Shown here: positions 37,140-45,099 of the stretch, in pieces
Numbering within the stretch: position 1 is the stretch's first letter
Layout of the letters: each line of letters starts with the position of its first letter
Notes under the pieces: generated by a model
What the model was told of the DNA's origin: nothing
The model's input: the letters and a program-made list of their open reading frames with translations, nothing else
Database searches by the model: none
Source: Flavobacteriaceae bacterium CP2B
Lineage (GTDB): Bacteria; Bacteroidota; Bacteroidia; Flavobacteriales; Flavobacteriaceae
Direction of reading: 5' to 3'
Assembly (NCBI GenBank): GCA_001683825.1
Contig: LXTR01000063.1
Location: forward strand, 62,001 to 126,000
DNA length: 64,000 nucleotides
Position numbers and translations under genes: made by a program

Positions 37140-39110
37140 ATGGATGTTATGGCAAAAAAACTTGGCAGTATTTTATTATGGATTGTTTTGATGGCCTGCC
37201 ACAGTGCCATGGGGCAGGATGCCCTTACCCCTGAACAAAATATTTTGCAGGAGTTTCAGGATGCCGTAGATGCCAACGAAAAACTCCAGTACTTCTTCCT
37301 TACCGTGAACCGCTATGAGGAAAACTCAGCCTATGATTGGCTGGATGTAGTCAATGCCTACCTCAGTAATGCCAAGAAGACCGGGGATTCCACGGCGGTA
37401 CGAAACTATCAGCTGATGCAGGCCCAGATTTATTACGACCTGGGCGATTTTGACAAAAGCGTGGCCATTGCCAATGAATTGCATGCCGAAATGGCCGAAA
37501 TGGACCTGGAAACCAAAAAATGGCTCTTGGACCTCATCGATGATGACTATGCGCAACTACAGTTTTTTGACAAGCAAATAGAGGTCCGCAAAGAGAAACG
37601 GGAACTAGGGCTCACGGAGAATATTTCCTTTTACGATATCTACGCCAACCTCGGGCTACACAGAAAGGCCATGAACGACTATATCATGGAGGTGAAGAAA
37701 ACCATCCCCGAGGACGATTTTTACGCCCTGGCCAAATACCACAACAACGTGGGCAATTACCTGCGGCTGGACCAGTCTGCTTCAACGGCCATTACCAACC
37801 TGTCCAAGGCCAAGGGTTTTGTAGAGGTATACCTGAACGACCTTAGCACGGTTAAAACCGAGAAGGAAATTATCCAGGGGAACCTGTTGAAGGGAATCGT
37901 TGAAGGAAATATCGGGAAATGCTATGTGCAGCTCAACCAATTCAAGGAAGGTATTCCCTATCTGGAGAACAGTATCGCCATTATCCGGGAAAACAACATC
38001 GGTAAATACTCCGAAGATGTCATTGAGAATACCCTGGCCCTAGCCGAGTGCCATCTGCAATTAGACCAGCATGAAACGGCCAGGAAGCTACTGGACCAGG
38101 AACTCAACCTCACCAGGGTAGACCATGTGATCAGGAGGAACCGGTTGCTGGCCTATTATTACGGGGAAATCGCAGATTTCCAAAACGAAGCCTATTACCT
38201 GAAGCGCAACGTTCGCATACAGGATTCTATAAACACCAATGAATCCTCTATTAAAAAACAACAGCTGGTAGCCGTGGTAGCCCAGGAAGACCTGGCTAAC
38301 TCCCGCCGGATGATCGACGAGCAAAAGCTGGAAATGGAAAGGGCGCGCAACGAGATGCAGGCCAAAGACGAACGGATCAACCTGGTATTTATCTCGTTGA
38401 TATTTACGCTTTTGGGTTTTGCCGGCCTGGTCTATGCCTATTTGAAAAGTATTAAGAACCAGCGGTTAATCGCGGAACAAAAACACATTATTGAGGCTTC
38501 ACTGGTAGAGAAGGATTCGCTGCTGAAAGAGATCCACCACCGGGTGAAAAATAACCTGCAGATGGTGTCCAGCCTGCTGAGCCTCCAAACCAAGAATACC
38601 CGAAGCAAGGCCGTGATCGAAGCCCTTGAGGAAGGAAAGAGCAGGGTAAAGGCCATGGCACTCATCCATCAGAAACTCTATCAGAACGACGACCTATCAG
38701 TCATAGAGATGCAAGGGTATATAGAAAGCCTGGTCAACAGCGTGCAATCGGTATTTCGCAAAGGGGGGCACAACATCAATATCACCATAGACGCGGAAGG
38801 GGTAGAGTTAGACATTGACCGGGCCATCCCCTTTGGGCTGGTGCTCAACGAACTGGTCTCCAACTCCTTTAAGTACGCTTTCCCGGAAGGCAGGGAGAAC
38901 AATAAGATCTACATCCATTTGCGCAAAAATGGGGACCAGGGCTTTTTCGAATATACCGATAATGGGGTGGGGTTGCCCGAGGATTCCGAAGAACGCGTCA
39001 ATTCTTCCATGGGGATCCGGCTGATGAACCGGCTGGTCAACCAGTTACAGTCTACTTTGAATACGGACAAAACAACGGAAGGGGTTCGGTTTTGGTTTAA
39101 TTTTAGTTAA
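37140..39110 (+). CDS. Membrane histidine kinase with TPR sensor region (HisKA_2)
   Basis: About 656 residues. A signal segment (IVLMACHSAMGQ) exports an N-terminal sensor of about 390 residues made of TPR-like helices. One membrane helix follows (about 415-435, LVFISLIFTLLGFAGLVYAY), then a short coiled coil and a HisKA_2 domain with phospho-acceptor His in KEIHHRVKNNLQM (about 470) and an HATPase_c domain (NELVSNSFKYAF N-box, YTDNGVGLP G1). It should phosphorylate the LytTR regulator encoded upstream; the signal is unknown. Start at ATG 37140 or 37149 (MAKKLG); the longer TTG frame is unlikely. Confidence 0.9.
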   Translation: MDVMAKKLGSILLWIVLMACHSAMGQDALTPEQNILQEFQDAVDANEKLQYFFLTVNRYEENSAYDWLDVVNAYLSNAKKTGDSTAVRNYQLMQAQIYYDLGDFDKSVAIANELHAEMAEMDLETKKWLLDLIDDDYAQLQFFDKQIEVRKEKRELGLTENISFYDIYANLGLHRKAMNDYIMEVKKTIPEDDFYALAKYHNNVGNYLRLDQSASTAITNLSKAKGFVEVYLNDLSTVKTEKEIIQGNLLKGIVEGNIGKCYVQLNQFKEGIPYLENSIAIIRENNIGKYSEDVIENTLALAECHLQLDQHETARKLLDQELNLTRVDHVIRRNRLLAYYYGEIADFQNEAYYLKRNVRIQDSINTNESSIKKQQLVAVVAQEDLANSRRMIDEQKLEMERARNEMQAKDERINLVFISLIFTLLGFAGLVYAYLKSIKNQRLIAEQKHIIEASLVEKDSLLKEIHHRVKNNLQMVSSLLSLQTKNTRSKAVIEALEEGKSRVKAMALIHQKLYQNDDLSVIEMQGYIESLVNSVQSVFRKGGHNINITIDAEGVELDIDRAIPFGLVLNELVSNSFKYAFPEGRENNKIYIHLRKNGDQGFFEYTDNGVGLPEDSEERVNSSMGIRLMNRLVNQLQSTLNTDKTTEGVRFWFNFS

Positions 39111-39131
39111 ATTGAACCAAAATACGCATCC

Positions 39132-39812
39132 ATGAAAATTACCTTTTTGGGCCATGCCAGCCTGTTGATTGAAACCGGGAACCATCGATTACTGGTAGAC
39201 CCATTTATTTCCGGCAACGAAAAGGCTTCTGCCAAAATTTCGCTTTCGGACCTGCGGCCAGACTATATCCTGGTCACCCACGCCCACCAGGACCACACCC
39301 TGGATGTGGCCGCCATCGCTGACCTTAGCGGTGCGACCATCGTGAGTAATTTTGAAATTGTCTCCCATTTCCAGGGACAGGGATATGAAGGGCATCCGAT
39401 GAACCATGGAGGGCAATGGGCGTTTGATTTTGGCACGTTGAAATACGTGCAGGCCATCCACACTTCTTCCTTTGCCGACGGCACGTACGGCGGGCAGCCC
39501 GGCGGGTTCGTCCTGAGCAGCGGGGGCAAATCTGTCTATATCGCCGGCGACACCGCCCTTACCATGGACATGAAACTCATCCCGATGACCACTGCCATCG
39601 ACCTCGCGGTACTGCCTATTGGTGACAATTTCACTATGGGGATACCCGATGCGGTACGCGCCTCCGATTTTGTGGAATGCGACGCGGTTTTAGGGTACCA
39701 CTACGATACATTTGGGTACATAGAAATAGACCACCAGCAAGCCCTCAAGACGTTTGGGGCAGCGGGGAAGACCCTGCACCTGCTCGAAATCGGGGCTTCC
39801 CTGAGCCTGTGA
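39132..39812 (+). CDS. UPF0173 metal-dependent hydrolase (metallo-beta-lactamase fold)
   Basis: 226-residue cytoplasmic hydrolase. It begins MKITFLGHASLLIETGNHRLLVDPFI, with the metal motif VTHAHQDHTLD (about 50-58), further ligands in HTSSFADG and AGDTAL (about 140), and the closing HYDTFGYIEID. All ligands look intact. Substrate unknown. It starts 21 bases after the kinase stop, so may be read with it, and in many flavobacteria such a gene stands next to menaquinone genes. Confidence 0.88.
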   Translation: MKITFLGHASLLIETGNHRLLVDPFISGNEKASAKISLSDLRPDYILVTHAHQDHTLDVAAIADLSGATIVSNFEIVSHFQGQGYEGHPMNHGGQWAFDFGTLKYVQAIHTSSFADGTYGGQPGGFVLSSGGKSVYIAGDTALTMDMKLIPMTTAIDLAVLPIGDNFTMGIPDAVRASDFVECDAVLGYHYDTFGYIEIDHQQALKTFGAAGKTLHLLEIGASLSL

Positions 39813-39822
39813 GGCAGCAGTT

Positions 39823-40618
39823 TCAGACCACCTGGCTTTTTAGTACTACCCTGTGCAAGAGCCCGGGCAGGAAACGCTTCAGGAAAATGCCTTTGACTTC
39901 CCGGCCGCCTATATAGGCTTCAAATTTCCCTTTTTTCAATCGCCGCGATCATTTTTCTGGCAAACCGGTCGTGCTCCATGCCATTGGCCGTCTTACGGTC
40001 GTTGCTTCCTTTGGTACTTCCATCGGCCGTGAGGGCGTTTTTGGCCGCCCCGGTATTGACAAAGCCTGGGCACACCATGGTAACGCAGACCCCATCTTTC
40101 TCGTGTTCCATCCGCAGTACATCGAAAAAACCATGCAGGGCATGTTTGGCCGCGCAATAGCCCGAACGCCATGGCGTCCCGAATTTTCCCATAAGGCTGG
40201 TCACAGTGACAAAATGCCCCGATTTCCTAAGGACAAAGTACGGAAGCAAGGCCTTGGTCAGGGCCACTGTTCCTATATAGTTGACCTGGATAAGTTGTTG
40301 GTACACCTCCATATGGGTGTCAATGATCAGGGAACGTTGGCTGATCCCCCCGTTGATGATCAGCAGGTCTGCCTTTCCAAATATGGAGACCGCTTGTCGG
40401 GCTATGCCTTCCATGGCCCGGTGGTCTCCCAGGGCCAGGGGCAACACCGCCACCTATAATGGATCCCTGCACGCTTTTTTAACCCGCTCAAGTTCCCGGC
40501 GATTACGGGAAGACAGGATAAGAAAGCAATGCTTTTCACTAAGGGCCAGGGCGAGGGCTTCCCCTATTCCCGAAAAGGCGCCGGTGATCCAGACTACCTT
40601 TTCCGACATTCCTTTCAT
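39823..40618 (-). pseudogene. Short-chain dehydrogenase gene with an in-frame TAG and a frameshift
   Basis: The full reading runs from ATG at 40618. Residues 1-54 give VVWITGAFSGIGEALALAL and end RVKKACRDPL; codon 55 is TAG (40456-40454). The same frame then continues with VAVLPLALGDH and the SDR core (NGGISQRSL, TVTSLMGKF, catalytic YCAAK). Near 39940 an A-run of six carries one base too many: removing it turns the stop after EKREI into KGKFEAYIGGREVKG and on to a normal stop at 39823. Two independent lesions point to a decaying gene, or to assembly error. It stands between the UPF0173 gene and menC. Confidence 0.8.
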
Positions 40619-40646
40619 AGGATCGTAATTAGACTGAAAATATACT

Positions 40647-40654
40647 TAAATTTG
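40647..40654 (+). promoter_or_regulatory. -7 element of the menC operon
   Basis: TAAATTTG (TAnnTTTG), 13 bases before the ATG of menC; -33 element not clear. Confidence 0.55.
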
Positions 40655-40667
40655 AGGGTTTAATTGC

Positions 40668-41720
40668 ATGAAAGCCACCTTCCGCAAATACACTCTGAAC
40701 TTTAAGCGTCCCAGCGGGACCTCAAGGGGTATTCTCACCGAAAAAGACAGTTGGTTCCTCATCCTGGAGGACCAGGGCAAGATTGGGATTGGCGAGTGTG
40801 GGCTCCTAAAGGGGCTGAGTTGTGATGATGTCCAGGGGTACGAAGACCAACTCCAATGGGTTTGCGGGGAGCTAGAAGGGGGGAGGATCCAACTTTTACC
40901 CCAACTGGGCCGGTACCCCAGTATAGCGTTTGGCCTGGAACAGGCACTGCGTTCCCTTTCTGCCAGGCACCCCTTTGAACTGTTTCCTTCTGATTTCACC
41001 AGGGGCGAAGACCGGATTCCGATTAACGGCCTTATATGGATGGGCGACAGGGAATTCATGCTCCGGCAGGTGCATGAAAAACTGGAGCAGGGATTCCGGT
41101 GCATCAAACTGAAGATCGGGGCCCTTGATTTTGAATCCGAGTTGGATATCCTGCAGACCATAAGGAAAGAATATTCGGCAGACACCATAGAGTTGCGCGT
41201 AGACGCCAATGGGGCATTTTCCGCTCCCCAAGCCCTTGAGAAACTAAAGCGGCTTTCGGAAATGGAGCTGCACTCCATAGAACAGCCCATTCGTCCGGGG
41301 CAGTGGGAAACCATGCGGGATCTTTGCATGCACACCCCCCTGCCCATAGCGCTGGACGAGGAATTAATCGGGATCGGGGATGTAAGTAGGAAAGAAGCTT
41401 TGCTACAAACCATCGGGCCGCAGTACCTGATATTGAAACCCAGCCTGCTGGGGGGCTATGCCGCCTGTGATGAGTGGATTAGGCTGGCAGAGAAGACCGG
41501 TGCGGGCTGGTGGGCCACCAGTGCCCTGGAGAGCAATATCGGATTGAATGCAATTGCTCAGTGGACCTACCTGAAAGCCGGCGGGATGCCCCAGGGCCTC
41601 GGCACCGGCAGCCTGTTCACGAATAATTTTAACAGCCCCTTATCGGTGGGGGGTGGATACCTGTCCTACGATAGCAACATGCATTGGAATGAACAAATAC
41701 TTTCTGAATTATGTATATAG
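40668..41720 (+). CDS. menC: o-Succinylbenzoate synthase (enolase superfamily)
   Basis: 350-residue enzyme that dehydrates SHCHC to o-succinylbenzoate in menaquinone synthesis. Enolase-superfamily residues: catalytic Lys in CIKLKIG (about 146), metal ligands in DANGAF (about 180), SIEQP (about 205) and ALDEEL (about 230), and the second Lys in LKPSLLGG (about 255). Similar to N-succinylamino-acid racemases, but the menaquinone context favours MenC. The CPBP protease gene starts 10 bases before its stop. Confidence 0.9.
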   Translation: MKATFRKYTLNFKRPSGTSRGILTEKDSWFLILEDQGKIGIGECGLLKGLSCDDVQGYEDQLQWVCGELEGGRIQLLPQLGRYPSIAFGLEQALRSLSARHPFELFPSDFTRGEDRIPINGLIWMGDREFMLRQVHEKLEQGFRCIKLKIGALDFESELDILQTIRKEYSADTIELRVDANGAFSAPQALEKLKRLSEMELHSIEQPIRPGQWETMRDLCMHTPLPIALDEELIGIGDVSRKEALLQTIGPQYLILKPSLLGGYAACDEWIRLAEKTGAGWWATSALESNIGLNAIAQWTYLKAGGMPQGLGTGSLFTNNFNSPLSVGGGYLSYDSNMHWNEQILSELCI

Positions 41721-42637
41721 AACAAGGGTATAAGGGCGACATTGGGATGTGGAAATTCTGGATCCTGCCTGTGGGCTTTATTGGCTTTATGATTTTTAAT
41801 TATGTCTCCATGCTCTACTCGCCCGTAAGCGTCGAAGACATGATGGCCGACCTGATCGAAAAGCTGGGGTCCAATATGGTCCTCATCCTGCTGCTGGCCC
41901 CCCTGGTCATCGGCTTGTTCATCGTCTGGGGTTGGGTTAAGCTGGTACATCCCCAATCCATAACCTCCCTGACCACCTCCCGGAAAAAGGTAGACTGGAA
42001 ACGCATCCTTTTTGCCTTTGCGATATGGGCCCTGGCAACCGTGCTAATCACAGGGGCAGATATCCTGTTCTCCCCGGAAGACTATGAGTTTAATTTTAAG
42101 CCGGCCCCCTTTTTTAAATTGTTCCTGATCGGCATCCTCCTGATCCCCATGCAGACCAGTTTTGAAGAATACCTTTTCCGCGGGCACATGATGCAGGGGC
42201 TGGGGCTGATGGCCGGTAACCGTTGGGTGCCCCTGCTGTTAACCTCCCTCTTGTTCGGACTGATGCATTTGGGAAATCCGGAAGTAGAAAAACTGGGGGC
42301 AGGAATCCTTATCTTCTACATCGGGACCGGGTTATTCCTGGGGGTAATCACCTTAATGGATGAGGGCCTGGAGCTGGCCCTGGGGTTCCATGCGGCCAAC
42401 AACCTGGTAACGGCGCTCCTGGTAACGGCTGACTGGACGGCATTCCAGACGAATTCCATTTTCAAGGATGTTTCGGCCCCGGCCCTGGGTTGGGATGTGC
42501 TCATCCCGGTGTTTGTGATTTACCCGATCCTGCTATATGCTTTTGGCAGGAAATACGGCTGGACCCAATGGAAGGAAAGGCTGTCGGGAAAAGTAATGAG
42601 CAGGGAGCGGTTCCTTGCACAAAACCCTGAAGGATGA
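41711..42637 (+). CDS. CPBP-family intramembrane metalloprotease
   Basis: 308-residue polytopic membrane protein with about seven hydrophobic segments. The CPBP (type II CAAX prenyl protease/bacteriocin immunity) motifs are complete: FEEYLFRG with the catalytic Glu pair (about 153), FGLMHLGNP (about 183) and FHAANN (about 225). Substrate unknown. It overlaps menC by ten bases and menE by four (ATGA), so it is part of the same operon; the pairing of CPBP genes with menC and menE recurs in flavobacteria but has no proven meaning. Confidence 0.9.
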   Translation: MYIEQGYKGDIGMWKFWILPVGFIGFMIFNYVSMLYSPVSVEDMMADLIEKLGSNMVLILLLAPLVIGLFIVWGWVKLVHPQSITSLTTSRKKVDWKRILFAFAIWALATVLITGADILFSPEDYEFNFKPAPFFKLFLIGILLIPMQTSFEEYLFRGHMMQGLGLMAGNRWVPLLLTSLLFGLMHLGNPEVEKLGAGILIFYIGTGLFLGVITLMDEGLELALGFHAANNLVTALLVTADWTAFQTNSIFKDVSAPALGWDVLIPVFVIYPILLYAFGRKYGWTQWKERLSGKVMSRERFLAQNPEG

Positions 42638-43710
42638 TGTCATACAGCAAAATCCACCCCCAGTTCAGGCTGAACGGGGTATCGCTCACCGCCGGGGACC
42701 TGTTGGAAGTCGGGTACAGCCTGGTCAAGGAAGGGGAGCCGTATGAGTGGGAAATAGGCGATTTTTTACTTGACTGGCTCTCCGGGCAAGCAGATGTACC
42801 GGTATATAGTTCTGGTTCAACCGGCAGCCCGGGCTTGTTTAGGCTTAAAAAGGAGCATATGGTCCATTCTGCTTTGGCCACGGGCCGTTATTTTGGCCTG
42901 CTCCCGGGGAATACTGCTTTGTTGTGCCTGCCTGCGCGATATATCGCCGGGAAAATGATGTTGGTCAGGGCCATGGTACTGGGGCTTTCACTGGATTGTT
43001 GCAACCCGTCCTCTGCTCCTCTCAAGGCCATGGATGGCCCGTATGACTTTTGTGCCATGGTTCCCCAGCAATTCCTGAATTCGCTTGAGGATATGGGACG
43101 TATCAAAAAAACGATCATCGGTGGGGCGCCCCTCGGTGAAAATGGAGTGGCCGCCGCACAATCGCTGTCCTCCGAGGTGTATGAGACGTTTGGGATGACG
43201 GAGACCATAACCCATATTGCCGTGCGAAGGATCAATCCTTTCCAACCCCTGTTCGAAACCCTTCCGGGGGTCCGTGTGGCGGTTGATCCACGGGGGTGCC
43301 TTATCGTGCATGCGCCCGACATTGCCCCGGACCCCGTGATGACCAATGACCTGGTCCGCCTGGAAACGGACAGGGCTTTTGAATGGCTGGGGCGGTTTGA
43401 CCACATGATCAATTCGGGCGGTATTAAACTGATGCCCGAGCAAATCGAAAAGAAGCTGCAGGCGGCCATACCTGGCCGGTTTTTTGTGACGGGCCTGCCC
43501 GATGAAACGCTGGGGCAAAAACTGGTGGTGGTCCTGGAATCCGAAACAGATCCCGAAGTGCTGATGCAAAAACTCCGGGGACTCGGATCACTCGCTCCCT
43601 ACGAAATCCCCAGGGAGGTATTTTCAATTCCGGCATTTGCCAACACGGGCAGTGGGAAGATAGATCGCAAAGCCACCCTTCGCCGGCTGGAAAACGAGGG
43701 GAACGTATAA
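42634..43710 (+). CDS. menE: o-Succinylbenzoate-CoA ligase (AMP-binding)
   Basis: 358-residue acyl-adenylate enzyme that activates o-succinylbenzoate with CoA. Motifs: VYSSGSTGSPG phosphate loop (about 54-64), YETFGMTETITHIA, GRFDHMINSGGIKLMPEQIE hinge and NTGSGKIDRKA with the catalytic Lys (about 345). Shorter than the 450-490 residues of E. coli-type MenE at the N-terminus, as is usual in Bacteroidota. Last menaquinone gene of the operon. Confidence 0.92.
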   Translation: MMSYSKIHPQFRLNGVSLTAGDLLEVGYSLVKEGEPYEWEIGDFLLDWLSGQADVPVYSSGSTGSPGLFRLKKEHMVHSALATGRYFGLLPGNTALLCLPARYIAGKMMLVRAMVLGLSLDCCNPSSAPLKAMDGPYDFCAMVPQQFLNSLEDMGRIKKTIIGGAPLGENGVAAAQSLSSEVYETFGMTETITHIAVRRINPFQPLFETLPGVRVAVDPRGCLIVHAPDIAPDPVMTNDLVRLETDRAFEWLGRFDHMINSGGIKLMPEQIEKKLQAAIPGRFFVTGLPDETLGQKLVVVLESETDPEVLMQKLRGLGSLAPYEIPREVFSIPAFANTGSGKIDRKATLRRLENEGNV

Positions 43711-43742
43711 GTTGAATGTTCGGCATCCTAAATAGTCTAAGA

Positions 43743-45089
43743 ATGAATAAATTACCTTTTCTAGTAGCCATGTTATGTTTCCAACTGCTCAGTGCGCAAC
43801 AGGTGCTGCCCGAAAAGGAGCGGGCCGTTCTCAGGGACGCCCTTTTGGAGGAACGCCTGAACACCTTGCTGCCGGCAATCATGGATGAGACGGGGATCGA
43901 CCTTTGGATCCTGATCTCCAGGGAATATAACGAAGACCCCGTTTTAAAGACCATGCTCCCGGCCACCTGGCTTAGCGCGAGGCGGCGCACCATTTTGTTC
44001 TTCTACCGCGACAAGCAAAATGGCAGCCTGGACAAACTGGCTGTGGCGCGCTATAATATAGGGGAACAGATCCAGTCTGCCTGGGATAAGGAGCGGGAGC
44101 CCGATCAATGGAAACGGCTGATGCAGTTGATAGAGGCCAGGAACCCTGCTAAAATCGGGCTTAATTTCTCTGAAGACCATAACATTGCCGACGGTTTGGA
44201 CAAAACCGATTATGACACCTTTATGACGTACCTGCCCCGGAAATACCACATCCGGGTAGTGTCGGCAGAAGAACTGGCTGTACGCTGGATAGAGACCCGT
44301 ACGCCCCGTGAAATGGTCCTTTATTCGCAGCTGGTGGATATTACACACGATATCATTGCCGAGGCATTTTCCGAAAAGGTCATTACGCCTGGGAAGACCA
44401 CCACTACCGAGGTGGAGTGGTGGATGAGGCAACGGGTAACCAACCTTGGCCTGGAAACGTGGTTCCACCCGACGGTGGATGTGCAGCGCAGCAACGACAT
44501 CCTGGAAGGGCACCTCTATTCGTTCTCCGATCGTCCGGAAAATATGGTGATCATACCGGGCGACCTGCTTCATTGCGATTTCGGGATCCGGTACCTGGGG
44601 CTGAATACCGATTGCCAGGAGCTGGCCTATGTGCTTAAGCCGGGAGAAAGGGCGGCGCCCCAATACCTGAAGGATGCCCTGCACGATGGTAACAGGGTAC
44701 AGGATTTCCTGACAAAAAATATGATACAAGGGCGGACCGGGAACGAGATCCTGGCCCTATCGCTAGAGCAAGCCCGGAATGAAGGGCTCAAACCGGCTAT
44801 TTACACCCATCCACTGGGATCCTATGGGCACTCTGCCGGTACCACCATTGGCATGTGGGATGCCCAGGAGGGGGTCATAGGCGATGATGGGGAAAACTAC
44901 CCCCTTCGCTCCAATACAGTCTATGCCATAGAACTCAATACCACCGTGGACCTGCCACAGTGGAAGCGCGAAATCCGCATTATGCTGGAGGAGGCCGGTT
45001 TTTATGGGGAAGATGGCTTTCGCTACGTGAACGGACGGCAAACCGACCTGCTGCTCATCCCGCGTCAAAAACCACACCTTGGCCATTAA
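43743..45089 (+). CDS. Secreted M24-family metallopeptidase (Xaa-Pro type)
   Basis: 448-residue exported protease: the signal peptide covers 1-18 (FLVAMLCFQLLSAQ). An aminopeptidase-P-like N-terminal domain precedes the pita-bread M24 domain (about 210-440). Visible metal-ligand regions include LHCDFGIRYLGLNTDC (two Asp), GSYGHSAGTTIG (His) and VYAIELNT (Glu); the last Glu is less certain. Expected to remove N-terminal residues next to proline, or otherwise act on peptides, in the periplasm. It starts 32 bases after menE and is followed by the VWA-plug gene. Confidence 0.85.
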   Translation: MNKLPFLVAMLCFQLLSAQQVLPEKERAVLRDALLEERLNTLLPAIMDETGIDLWILISREYNEDPVLKTMLPATWLSARRRTILFFYRDKQNGSLDKLAVARYNIGEQIQSAWDKEREPDQWKRLMQLIEARNPAKIGLNFSEDHNIADGLDKTDYDTFMTYLPRKYHIRVVSAEELAVRWIETRTPREMVLYSQLVDITHDIIAEAFSEKVITPGKTTTTEVEWWMRQRVTNLGLETWFHPTVDVQRSNDILEGHLYSFSDRPENMVIIPGDLLHCDFGIRYLGLNTDCQELAYVLKPGERAAPQYLKDALHDGNRVQDFLTKNMIQGRTGNEILALSLEQARNEGLKPAIYTHPLGSYGHSAGTTIGMWDAQEGVIGDDGENYPLRSNTVYAIELNTTVDLPQWKREIRIMLEEAGFYGEDGFRYVNGRQTDLLLIPRQKPHLGH

Positions 45090-45099
45090 AAGCGGCGCT

